Shown here piece after piece: positions 42,511-55,100 of a stretch of DNA of 64,000 nt (its first letter is position 1; every line of letters begins with the position of its first letter). The position numbers and the translations under genes are program-made. The notes below the pieces were generated by a model, which had not been told where the DNA came from, made no database searches, and saw only the letters and a program-made list of their open reading frames with translations. Origin of the DNA: Nemertoderma westbladi (Eukaryota > Xenacoelomorpha > Nemertodermatida > Nemertodermatidae); NCBI GenBank assembly GCA_032718475.1, contig JAUCBJ010006711.1:62001-126000 (forward strand), given 5' to 3'.

Positions 42511-42933
42511 TATGATGTCGGCACATATACGGTTAGGGGTAGAACGTTAAGATCATACCTACTTAGAGGCCATAAACCGAAATACCCACCCAGAGGTATA
42601 GTGTATCAGATTCCGTGTTGCTGTGGCAACATATATGTAGGCCAAACCTTATACAGTCTTGATGTCCGTCTGACCCAGCATCAGGGCGATGTTAAACACC
42701 GTAGGCCCAAAGCATCCGAGTTGTCGGGCCATCATGTAGCTACAGGACACATTCCATTATGGGATAGGGCAACAGTGATAGGAAGAGTGTCAGACTTGCA
42801 CGGTAGGCTAATATTAGAGAGTATGTATATTAAATCATTGGGACCCCGGGCAGTTAACAAGAGATTATCCACAGACGTAGATCATTTAAGTATAGCAGTG
42901 TTGGAAAGCGGGGGGTTCCTGAAAATTAAATAA
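42511..42933 (+). pseudogene. GIY-YIG endonuclease domain of the Penelope-like element, after an in-frame stop
   Basis: The frame of the RT continues past TAA 42508-42510 with no further stop until 42931-42933. GIVYQIPCCCGNIYVGQT is the GIY-YIG signature (here IVY and YVG), with VRLTQH providing the following conserved Arg, HVATGH, a Glu in LILESMYI and Asn in VNKRLS. The domain nicks DNA to prime reverse transcription. There is no ATG at its start (42601 is GTG), so it is not an independent gene. The single stop makes it silent unless it is read through. Confidence 0.75.
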
Positions 42934-43127
42934 TTTTGTGCGTATAGTAATTTAGTAGTTAGGTAGTTAGGTACCTTTGTACTGTTAAAAACATTTCATA
43001 AATAGGTAGCTGTAATAATTCATTAATTCTGTTTACATTCAGTTGATTATTGACAATGTGGGCCCTTAGCCCTTGAAATATATTTATTTTATTATATTAA
43101 ATTAGTAAATAAAACTTAATTCTTATT
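42934..43127 (+). other. 3' untranslated tail of the Penelope-like element
   Basis: AT-rich, non-coding. It contains GGTAGTTAGGTAGTTAGG-like short repeats, GGGCCCTTAGCCCTTGAAAT and AATAAA (43109-43114), a possible poly(A) signal. Confidence 0.5.
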
Positions 43128-43174
43128 GTTAAAGTTAAACTACAAATGCTATCTTATAGTGAAATAATTCATCA
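43128..43174 (-). mobile_element. 47-bp stub of the right LTR
   Basis: It is identical by eye to 26770-26816 and in the same orientation, ending TTCATCA. It is immediately followed by ATTTC, matching the duplication at 24583-24587. On the minus strand this is the first 47 bp of the 5' LTR. Confidence 0.8.
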
Positions 43175-46100
43175 ATTTCATGAACATAATGAAGTATTAA
43201 ATCCATGTCAAAATCCTTGGTATTTTTCTGCAATAATTTATCAAAATAACCTCTGATTTTTTTCAAAAACCATATCAATTCCCATTCCACTCCACGAGAT
43301 AAAGAATCTTAAATGAAAGTCAAAAGAACAGGTAACACTTACATTTATAGAAGTAATCAGCTGTTATTTGCTACGTCTTTCCGCTGGAGATGGATGAATT
43401 TTGATTGTGTCAGAACACCCCCTATCTGTGGCTGTCTGAGTTGAGAAATAAGTAGCCTATCTCCCTATTAATATTGTTGTGTTCTAGAATATTTATTATA
43501 GTTTCATCGTATTGCTAAAGTGGCTGGAGCTAAAGTTATTATGTAATGCAATAATTCACCTCAAATATCTCAGCTATTTCATGAACATAATGAAGTATTA
43601 AAGCCATGTCAAAATCCTTGGTGTTTTTCTGCAATAATTTATCAAAATATCCTCTGATTTTTTACAAAAACCATATCGATTTTCATATTTATATCTTCTA
43701 TCCCACTCCACGAGATAGAGAATCTTAAATGAACGTCAAAGGAGCAGGTAACACTTACATTTATAGCAGTAATCAGCTGTTATTTGCTACGTCTTTCCGC
43801 TGGAGATGGATTAATTTTGATTGCGTTGGAACACCCCCTATCTGTGGCTTTCTGAGTGGAGAGATAAGTATCCTATCTCCCTATTAATATTGTTGTGTCC
43901 TAGAATATTTTTTATAGTTTCATCGTATTGCCAAAGTGACTAGAGCTGAAGTTAACTCATAATACAATAATTCACCTCAAATATCTCAGCTATTTCATGA
44001 ATATAATGAAGTATTAAAGCCATGTCAAAATCATTGGTGTTTTTCTGCAATAATTTATCAAAATATCCTCTCATTTTTTTCAAAAACCACATCGATTTTC
44101 TTATTTATAACTTCTATCCCACTCCACGAGATAGAGAATCTTAAATGAACGTCAAAAGAACAGGTAACACTTATATTTATAGCAGTAATCAGCTGTTATT
44201 TGATACGTCTTTCCGCTGGAGATGGATGAATTTTGATTGCGTTGGAACACCCCCTATCTGTGGCTGTCTGAGTGGAGAGATAAGTAGCCTATCTCCCTGT
44301 TAATATTGTTGTGTTCTAGAATATTTTTTATAGTTTCATCGTATTTCCAAAGTGACTAGAGCTGAAGTTGACTCATAATACAATAATTCACCTCAAATAT
44401 CTCAGCTATTTCATGAACATAATGAAGTATTAAATCCATGTCAAAATCCTTGGTATTTTTCTGCAATAATTTATCAAAATATCCTCTGATTTTTTTCAAA
44501 AACCATATCAATTTTCATATTTATAACTTCTATCCCACTCCACGAGATAGAGAATCTTAAATGAACGTCAAAAGAACAGGTAACACTTACATTTATAGAA
44601 GTAATCAGCTGTTATTTGCTATGTCTTTCCGCTGGGGATAGATGAATTTTGATTGCGTTGGAACACCCCCTATCTGTGGCTTTCTGAGTGGAGAGATAAG
44701 TATCCTATCTCCCTATTAATATTGTTGTGTTCTAGAATATTTTTTATAGTTTCATCGTATTGCCAAAGTGACTAGAGCTGAAGTTAACTCATAATACAAT
44801 AATTCACCTCAAATATCTCAGCTATTTCATGAACATAATGAAGTATTAAAGCCATGTCAAAATCATTGGTGTTTTTCTGCAATAATTTATCAAAATATCC
44901 TCTGATTTTTTTCAAAAACCACATCGATTTTCTTATTTATAACTTCAATCCCACTCCACGAGATAGAGAATCTTAAATGAACGTCAAAAGAACAGGTAAC
45001 ACTTACATTTATAGCAGTAATCAGCTGTTATTTGCTACGTCTTTCCGCTGGAGATGGACCAATTTTGATTGCGTTGGAACAACCCCTATCTGTGGCTTTC
45101 TGAGTGGAGAGAAAGAGTAGCCAATCTCCCTGTTAATATTGTTGTGTTCTAGAATATTTTTTATAGTTTCATCGTATTGCCAAAGTGACTAGAGCTGAAG
45201 TTGACTCATAATACAATAATTCACATCAAATATCTCAGCTATTTCATGAACATAATGAAGTATTAAATCCATGTCAAATTCCTTGGTATTTTTCTGCAAT
45301 AATTTATCAAAATATCCTCTGATTTTTTTCAAAAACCATATCAATTTTAATATTTATAACTTCTATCCCACTCCACGAGATAGAGAATCTTAAATGAACG
45401 TCAAAAGAACAGGTAACACTTACATTTATAGCAGTAATCAGCTGTTATTTGCTACGTCTTTCCGCTGGAGATGGATGAATTTTGATTGCGTTGGAACACC
45501 CCCTATCTGTGGCTGTCTGAGTGGAGAGATAAGTAGCCTATCTCCCTGTTAATATTGTTGTGTTCTAGAATATTTTTTATAGTTTCATCGTATTTCCAAA
45601 GTGACTAGAGCTGAAGTTGACTCATAATACAATAATTCACCTCAAATATCTCAGCTATTTCATGAACATAATGAAGTATTAAATCCATGTCAAAATCCTT
45701 GGTATTTTTCTGCAATAATTTATCAAAATATCCTCTGATTTTTTTCAAAAACCATATCAATTTTCATATTTATAACTTCTATCCCACTCCACGAGATAGA
45801 TAATCTTAAATGAACGTCAAAAGAACAGGTAACACTTACATTTATAGAAGTAATCAGCTGTTATTTGCTACGTCTTTCCGCTGGAGATGGATGAATTTTG
45901 ATTGTGTCAGAACACCCCCTATCTGTGGCTGTCTGAGTTGAGAAATAAGTAGCCTATCTCCCTATTAATATTGTTGTGTTCTAGAATATTTATTATAGTT
46001 TCATCGTATTGCTAAAGTGGCTGGAGCTAAAGTTATTATGTAATGCAATAATTCACCTCAAATATCTCAGCTATTTCATGGACATAATGAAGTATTAAAG

Positions 46101-49100
46101 CCATGTCAAAATCCTTGGTGTTTTTCTGCAATAATTTATCAAAATATCCTCTGATTTTTTTCAAAAACCACATCGATTTTCTTATTTATAACTTCAATCC
46201 CACTCCACGAGATAAAGTATCTTAAATGAAAGTCAAAAGAACAGGTAACACTTACATTTATAGAAGTAATCAGCTGTTATTTGCTACGTCTTTCCGCTGG
46301 AGATGGATGAATTTTGATTGCGTTGGAACACCCCCTATCTGTGGCTGTCTGAGTGGAGAGATAAGTAGCCTATCTCCCTGTTAATATTGTTGTGTTCTAG
46401 AATATTTTTTATAGTTTCATCGTATTTCCAAAGTGACTAGAGCTGAAGTTAACTCATAATACAATAATTCACCTCAAATATCTCAGCTATTTCATGAACA
46501 TAATGAAGTATTAAAGCCATGTCAAAATCATTGGTGTTTTTCTGCAATAATTTATCAAAATATCCTCTGATTTTTTTCAAAAACCACATCGATTTTCTTA
46601 TTTATAACTTCAATCCCACTCCACGAGATAGAGAATCTTAAATGAACGTCAAAAGAACAGGTAACACTTACATTTATAGCAGTAATCAGCTGTTATTTGC
46701 TACGTCTTTCCGCTGGAGATGGACCAATTTTGATTGCGTTGGAACAACCCCTATCTGTGGCTTTCTGAGTGGAGAGAAAGAGTAGCCAATCTCCCTGTTA
46801 ATATTGTTGTGTTCTAGAATATTTTTTATAGTTTCATCGTATTGCCAAAGTGACTAGAGCTGAAGTTGACTCATAATACAATAATTCACATCAAATATCT
46901 CAGCTATTTCATGAACATAATGAAGTATTAAATCCATGTCAAATTCCTTGGTATTTTTCTGCAATAATTTATCAAAATATCCTCTGATTTTTTTCAAAAA
47001 CCATATCAATTTTAATATTTATAACTTCTATCCCACTCCACGAGATAGAGAATCTTAAATGAACGTCAAAAGAACAGGTAACACTTACATTTATAGCAGT
47101 AATCAGCTGTTATTTGCTACGTCTTTCCGCTGGAGATGGATGAATTTTGATTGCGTTGGAACACCCCCTATCTGTGGCTGTCTGAGTGGAGAGATAAGTA
47201 GCCTATCTCCCTGTTAATATTGTTGTGTTCTAGAATATTTTTTATAGTTTCATCGTATTTCCAAAGTGACTAGAGCTGAAGTTGACTCATAATACAATAA
47301 TTCACCTCAAATATCTCAGCTATTTCATGAACATAATGAAGTATTAAATCCATGTCAAAATCCTTGGTATTTTTCTGCAATAATTTATCAAAATATCCTC
47401 TGATTTTTTTCAAAAACCATATCAATTTTCATATTTATAACTTCTATCCCACTCCACGAGATAGATAATCTTAAATGAACGTCAAAAGAACAGGTAACAC
47501 TTACATTTATAGAAGTAATCAGCTGTTATTTGCTACGTCTTTCCGCTGGAGATGGATGAATTTTGATTGTGTCAGAACACCCCCTATCTGTGGCTGTCTG
47601 AGTTGAGAAATAAGTAGCCTATCTCCCTATTAATATTGTTGTGTTCTAGAATATTTATTATAGTTTCATCGTATTGCTAAAGTGGCTGGAGCTAAAGTTA
47701 TTATGTAATGCAATAATTCACCTCAAATATCTCAGCTATTTCATGGACATAATGAAGTATTAAAGCCATGTCAAAATCCTTGGTGTTTTTCTGCAATAAT
47801 TTATCAAAATATCCTCTGATTTTTTTCAAAAACCACATCGATTTTCTTATTTATAACTTCAATCCCACTCCACGAGATAAAGTATCTTAAATGAAAGTCA
47901 AAAGAACAGGTAACACTTACATTTATAGAAGTAATCAGCTGTTATTTGCTACGTCTTTCCGCTGGAGATGGATGAATTTTGATTGCGTTGGAACACCCCC
48001 TATCTGTGGCTGTCTGAGTGGAGAGATAAGTAGCCTATCTCCCTGTTAATATTGTTGTGTTCTAGAATATTTTTTATAGTTTCATCGTATTTCCAAAGTG
48101 ACTAGAGCTGAAGTTGACTCATAATACAATAATTCACCTCAAATATCTCAGCTATTTCATGAACATAATGAAGTATTAAATCCATGTCAAAATCCTTGGT
48201 ATTTTTCTGCAATAATTTATCAAAATATCCTCTGATTTTTTTCAAAAACCATATCAATTTTCATATTTATAACTTCTATCCCACTCCACGAGATAGAGAA
48301 TCTTAAATGAACGTCAAAAGAACAGGTAACACTTACATTTATAGAAGTAATCAGCTGTTATTTGCTATGTCTTTCCTCTGGGGATAGATGAATTTTGATT
48401 GCGTTGGAACACCCCCTATCTGTGGCTTTCTGAGTGGAGAGATAAGTATCCTATCTCCCTATTAATATTGTTGTGTTCTAGAATATTTTTTATAGTTTCA
48501 TCGTATTGCCAAAGTGACTAGAGCTGAAGTTAACTCATAATACAATAATTCACCTCAAATATCTCAGCTATTTCATGAACATAATGAAGTATTAAAGCCA
48601 TGTCAAAATCATTGGTGTTTTTCTGCAATAATTTATCAAAATATCCTCTGATTTTTTTCAAAAACCACATTGATTTTCTTATTTATAACTTCAATCCCAC
48701 TCCACGAGATAGAGAATCTTAAATGAACGTCAAAAGAACAGGTAACACTTACATTTATAGCAGTAATCAGCTGTTATTTGCTACGTCTTTCCGCTGGAGA
48801 TGGATCAATTTTGATTGCGTTGGAACAACCCCTATCTGTGGCTTTCTGAGTGGAGAGAAAGAGTAGCCAATCTCCCTGTTAATATTGTTGTGTTCTAGAA
48901 TATTTTTTATAGTTTCATCGTATTGCCAAAGTGACTAGAGCTGAAGTTGACTCATAATACAATAATTCACCTCAAATATCTCAGCTATTTCATGAACATA
49001 ATGAAGTATTAAATCCATGTCAAATTCCTTGGTATTTTTCTGCAATAATTTATCAAAATATCCTCTGATTTTTTTCAAAAACCATATCAATTTTCATATT

Positions 49101-52100
49101 TATAACTTCTATCCCACTCCACGAGATAGAGAATCTTAAATGAACGTCAAAAGAACAGGTAACACTTACATTTATAGCAGTAATCAGCTGTTATTTGCTA
49201 CGTCTTTCCGCTGGAGATGGATGAATTTTGATTGCGTTGGAACACCCCCTATCTGTGACTGTCTGAGTGGAGAGATAAGTAGCCTATCTCCCTGTTAATA
49301 TTGTTGTGTTCTAGAATATTTTTTATAGTTTCATCGTATTTCCAAAGTGACTAGAGCTGAAGTTGACTCATAATACAATAATTCACCTCAAATATCTCAG
49401 CTATTTCATGAACATAATGAAGTATTAAATCCATGTCAAAATCCTTGGTATTTTTCTGCAATAATTTATCAAAATATCCTCTGATTTTTTTCAAAAACCA
49501 TATCAATTTTCATATTTATAACTTCTATCCCACTCCACGAGATAGAGAATCTTAAATGAACGTCAAAAGAACAGGTAACACTTACATTTATAGAAGTAAT
49601 CAGCTGTTATTTGCTACGTCTTTCCGCTGGAGATGGATGAATTTTGATTGTGTCAGAACACCCCCTATCTGTGGCTGTCTGAGTTGAGAAATAAGTAGCC
49701 TATCTCCCTATTAATATTGTTGTGTTCTAGAATATTTATTATAGTTTCATCGTATTGCTAAAGTGGCTGGAGCTAAAGTTATTATGTAATGCAATAATTC
49801 ACCTCAAATATCTCAGCTATTTCATGGACATAATGAAGTATTAAAGCCATGTCAAAATCCTTGGTGTTTTTCTGCAATAATTTATCAAAATATCCTCTGA
49901 TTTTTTTCAAAAACCACATCGATTTTCTTATTTATAACTTCAATCCCACTCCACGAGATAAAGTATCTTAAATGAAAGTCAAAAGAACAGGTAACACTTA
50001 CATTTATAGAAGTAATCAGCTGTTATTTGCTACGTCTTTCCGCTGGAGATGGATGAATTTTGATTGCGTTGGAACACCCCCTATCTGTGTCTTTCTGAGT
50101 GGAGAGATAAGTATCCTATCTCCCTATTAATATTGTTGTGTTCTAGAATATTTTTTATAGTTTCATCGTATTGCCAAAGTGACTAGAGCTGAAGTTGTCT
50201 CATAATACAATAATTCACCTCAAATATCTCAGCTATTTCATGAACATAATGAAGTATTAAATCCATGTCAAAATCCTTGGTATTTTTCTGCAATAATTTA
50301 TCAAAATATCCTCTGATTCTTTTCAAAAACCATATCAATTTTCATATTTATAACTTCTATCCCACTCCACGAGATAGAGAATCTTAAATGAACGTCAAAA
50401 GAACAGGTAACACTTACATTTATAGCAGTAATCAGCTGTTATTTGCTACGTCTTTCCGCTGGAGATGGATGAATTTTGATTGCGTTGGAACACCCCCTAT
50501 CTGTGGCTGTCTGAGTGGAGAGATAAGTTGCCTATCTCCCTGTTAATATTGTTGTGTTCTAGAATATTTATTATAGTTTCATCGTATTGCCAAAGTGACT
50601 AGAGCTGAAGTTGACTCATAATACAATAATTCACCTCAAATATCTCAGCTATTTCATGAACATAATGAAGTATTAAATCCATGTCAAAATCCTTGGTATT
50701 TTTCTGCAATAATTTATCAAAATATCCTCTGATTTTTTTCAAAAACCATATCAATTTTCATATTTATAACTTCTATCCCACTCAACGAGATAAAGTATCT
50801 TAAATGAAAGTCAAAAGAACAGGTAACACTTACATTTATAGAAGTAATCAGCTGTTATTTGCTACGTCTTTCCGCTGGAGATGGATGAATTTTGATTGCG
50901 TTGGAACACCCCCTATCTGTGGCTGTCTGAGTGGAGAGATAAGTAGCCTATCTCCCTGTTAATATTGTTGTGTTCTAGAATATTTATTATAGTTTCATCG
51001 TATTGCCAAAGTGACTAGAGCTGAAGTTGACTCATAATACAATAATTCACCTCAAATATCTCAGCTATTTCATGAACATAATGAAGTATTAAAGCCATGT
51101 CAAATTCCTTGGTATTTTTCTGCAATAATTTATCAAAATATCCTCTGATGTTTTTCAAAAACCATATCAATTTTCATATTTATAACTTCTATCCCACTCC
51201 ACGAGATAAAGAATCTTAAATGAAAGTCAAAAGAACAGGTAACACTTACATTTATAGAAGTAATCAGCTGTTATTTGCTACGTCTTTCCGCTGGAGATGG
51301 ATGAATTTTGATTGTGTCAGAACACCCCCTATCTGTGGCTTTCTGAGTTGAGAAATAAGTAGCCTATCTCCCTATTAATATTGTTGTGTTCTAGAATATT
51401 TATTATAGTTTCATCGTATTGCTAAAGTGGCTGGAGCTAAAGTTATTATGTAATGCAATAATTCACCTCAAATATCTCAGCTATTTCATGAACATAATGA
51501 AGTATTAAAGCCATGTCAAAATCCTTGGTGTTTTTCTGCAATAATTTATCAAAATATCCTCTGATTTTTTACAAAAATCATATCGATTTTCATATTTATA
51601 ACTTCTATCCCACTCAACGAGATAAAGTATCTTATATGAAAGTCAAAAGAACAGGTAACACTTACATTTATAGAAGTAATCAGCTGTTATTTGCTACGTC
51701 TTTCCGCTGGAGATGGATGAATTTTGATTGCGTTGGAACACCCCCTATCTGTGGCTGTCTGAGTGGAGAGATAAGTAGCCTATCTCCCTGTTAATATTGT
51801 TGTGTTCTAGAATATTTATTATAGTTTCATCGTATTGCCAAAGTGACTAGAGCTGAAGTTGACTCATAATACAATAATTCACCTCAAATATCTCAGCTAT
51901 TTCATGAACATAATGAAGTATTAAAGCCATGTCAAATTCCTTGGTATTTTTCTGCAATAATTTATCAAAATATCCTCTGATGTTTTTCAAAAACCATATC
52001 AATTTTCATATTTATAACTTCTATCCCACTCCACGAGATAAAGAATCTTAAATGAAAGTCAAAAGAACAGGTAACACTTACATTTATAGAAGTAATCAGC

Positions 52101-55100
52101 TGTTATTTGCTACGTCTTTCCGCTGGAGATGGATGAATTTTGATTGTGTCAGAACACCCCCTATCTGTGGCTTTCTGAGTTGAGAAATAAGTAGCCTATC
52201 TCCCTATTAATATTGTTGTGTTCTAGAATATTTATTATAGTTTCATCGTATTGCTAAAGTGGCTGGAGCTAAAGTTATTATGTAATGCAATAATTCACCT
52301 CAAATATCTCAGCTATTTCATGAACATAATGAAGTATTAAAGCCATGTCAAAATCCTTGGTGTTTTTCTGCAATAATTTATCAAAATATCCTCTGATTTT
52401 TTACAAAAATCATATCGATTTTCATATTTATAACTTCTATCCCATTCAACGAGATAAAGTATCTTATATGAAAGTCAAAAGAACAGGTAACACTTACATT
52501 TATAGAAGTAATCAGCTGTTATTTGCTATGTCTTTCCGCTGGAGATGGATTAATTTTGATTGCGTTGGAACACCCCCTATCTGTGGCTTTCTGAGTGGAG
52601 AGATAAGTATCCTATCTCCCTATTAATATTGTTGTGTTCTAGAATATTTTTTATAGTTTCATCGTATTGCCAAAGTGACTAGAGCTGAAGTTAACTGATA
52701 ATACAATAATTCACCTCAAATATCTCAGCTATTTCATGAACATAATGAAGTATTAAAGCCATGTCAAAATCATTGGTGTTTTTCTGCAATAATTTATCAA
52801 AATATCCTCTGATTTTTTTCAAAAACCACATCAATTTTCTTATTTATAACTTCTATCCCACTCCACGAGATAGAGAATCTTAAATGAACGTCAAAAGAAC
52901 AGGTAACACTTACATTTATAGCAGTAATCAGCTGTTATTTGCTACGTCTTTCCACTGGAGGTGGATGAATTTTGATTGCGTTGGAACACCCCCTATCTGT
53001 GGCTGTCTGAGTGGAGAGATAAGTAGCCTATCTCCCTGTTAATATTGTTGTGTTCTAGAATATTTATTATAGTTTCATCGTATTGCCAAAGTGACTAGAG
53101 CTGAAGTTGACTCATAATACAATAATTCGCCTCAAATATCTCAGCTATTTCATGAACATAATGAAGTATAAATCCATGTCAAATTCCTTGGTATTTTTCT
53201 GCAATAATTTATAAAAATATCCTCTGATTTTTTTAAAAAACCATATCAATTTTCATATTTATAACTTCGATCCCACTCAACGAGATAAAGTATCTTAAAT
53301 GAAAGTCAAAAGAACAGGTAACACTTACATTTATAGAAGTAATCAGCTGTTATTTGTTTCGTCTTTCCGCTGGAGATGGATGAATTTTGATTGTGTCAGA
53401 ACACCCCTATCTGTGGCTGTCTGAGTTGAGAGATAAGTAGCCTATCTCCCTGTTAATATTGTTGTGTTCTAGAATATTTATTATAGTTTCATCGCATTGC
53501 TAAAGTGGCTGGAGCTAAAGTTATTATGTAATGCAATAATTCACCTCAAATATCTCAGCTATTTTCATGAACATAATGAAGTATTAAATCCATGTCAAAA
53601 TCCTTGGTATTTTTCTGCAATAATTTATCAAAATATCCTCTGATTTTTTTAAAAAACCATATCAATTCCCATTCCACTCCACTAGATAAAGAATCTTAAA
53701 TGAAAGTCAAAAGAACAGGTAACACTTACATTTATAGAATTAATCAGCTGTTATTTGCTACGTCTTTCCGCTGGAGATGGATGAATTTTGATTGTGTCAG
53801 AACACCCCCTATCTGTGGCTGTCTGAGTTGAGAAATAAGTAGCCTATCTCCCTATTAATATTGTTGTGTTCTAGAATATTTATTATAGTTTCATCGTATT
53901 GCTAAAGTGGCTGGAGCTAAAGTTATTATGTAATGCAATAATTCACCTCAAATATCTCAGCTTTTTCATGAACATAATGAAGTATTAAAGCCATGTCAAA
54001 ATCCTTGGTGTTTTTCTGCAATAATTTATCAAAATATCCTCTGATTTTTTACAAAAACCATATCGATTTTCATATTTATAACTTCTATCCCACTCCACGA
54101 GATAGAGAATCTTAAATGAACGTCAAAAGAACAGGTAACACTTACATTTATAGCAGTAATCAGCTGTTATTTGCTACGTCTTTCTGCTGGAGATGGATTA
54201 ATTTTGATTGCGTTGGAACACCGCCTATCTGTGGCTTTCTGAGTGGAGAGATAAGTATCATATCTCCCTATTAATATTGTTGTGTTCTAGAATATTTTTT
54301 ATAGTTTCATCGTATTGCCAAAGTGACTAGAGCTGAAGTTAACTCATAATACAATAATTCACCTCAAATATCTCTGCTATTTCATGAACATAATGAAGTA
54401 TTAAAGCCATGTCAAAATCATTGGTGTTTTTCTGCAATAATTTATCAAAATATCCTCTGATTTTTTTCAAAAACCACATCGATTTTCTTATTTATAACTT
54501 CTATCCCACTCCACGAGATAGAGAATCTTAAATGAACGTCAAAAGAACAGGTAACACTTACATTTATAGCAGTAATCAGCTGTTATTTGCTACGTCTTTC
54601 CGCTGGAGATGGATGAATTTTGATTGCGTTGGAACACCCCCTATCTGTGGCTGTCTGAGAGGAGAGATAAGTAGCCTATCTCCCTGTTAATATTGTTGTG
54701 TTCTAGAATATTTATTATAGTTTCATCGTATTGCCAAAGTGACTAGAGCTGAAGTTGACTCATAATACAATAATTCACCTCAAATATCTCACCTATTTCA
54801 TGAACATAATGAAGTATTAAATCCATGTCAAATTCCTTGGTATTTTTCTGCTATAATTTATCAAAATATCCTCTGATTTTTTTCAAAAACCATATCAATT
54901 TTCATATTTATAACTTCTATCCCACTCCACGAGATAAAGAATCTAAAATGAAAGTCAAAAGAACAGGTAACACTTACATTTATAGAAGTAATCAGCTGTT
55001 ATTTGCTACGTCTTTCCGCTTTGAGATGGATGAATTTTGAGTGTGTCAGAACACCCCCTATCTGTGGCTGTCTGAGTTGAGAAATAAGTAGCCTATCTCC

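Larger units (their letters stand above)
40390..43127 (+). mobile_element. Penelope-like retroelement
   Basis: It carries an RT with Penelope-type motifs, then a C-terminal GIY-YIG nuclease and a short 3' tail containing GGGCCCTTAGCCCTTGAAAT, common in this class. Orientation is opposite to the BEL/Pao genes. The 5' boundary is hidden in the minisatellite and is estimated only. The 3' boundary is where the 47-bp LTR stub begins (43128). It has replaced nearly all of the right LTR and any BEL/Pao 5' LTR. No target duplication was found. Confidence 0.75.
24588..43174 (-). mobile_element. 18.6-kb composite LTR retroelement inserted in the satellite
   Basis: The insertion begins TGTAAGG and ends TTCATCA. 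It is flanked by perfect 5-bp duplications ATTTC (24583-24587 and 43175-43179), and excision restores a normal monomer. TG...CA ends with a 5-bp duplication are LTR-retroelement hallmarks. The left LTR is complete (24588-26816) and the right one is reduced to 47 bp (43128-43174). Minus-strand contents are BEL/Pao gag and pol, a probable second LTR, and an exonuclease/zinc-knuckle gene. A plus-strand Penelope-like element occupies the right end. Either BEL/Pao is nested in another LTR element, or all minus-strand ORFs form one very large BEL/Pao element. Confidence 0.7.
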
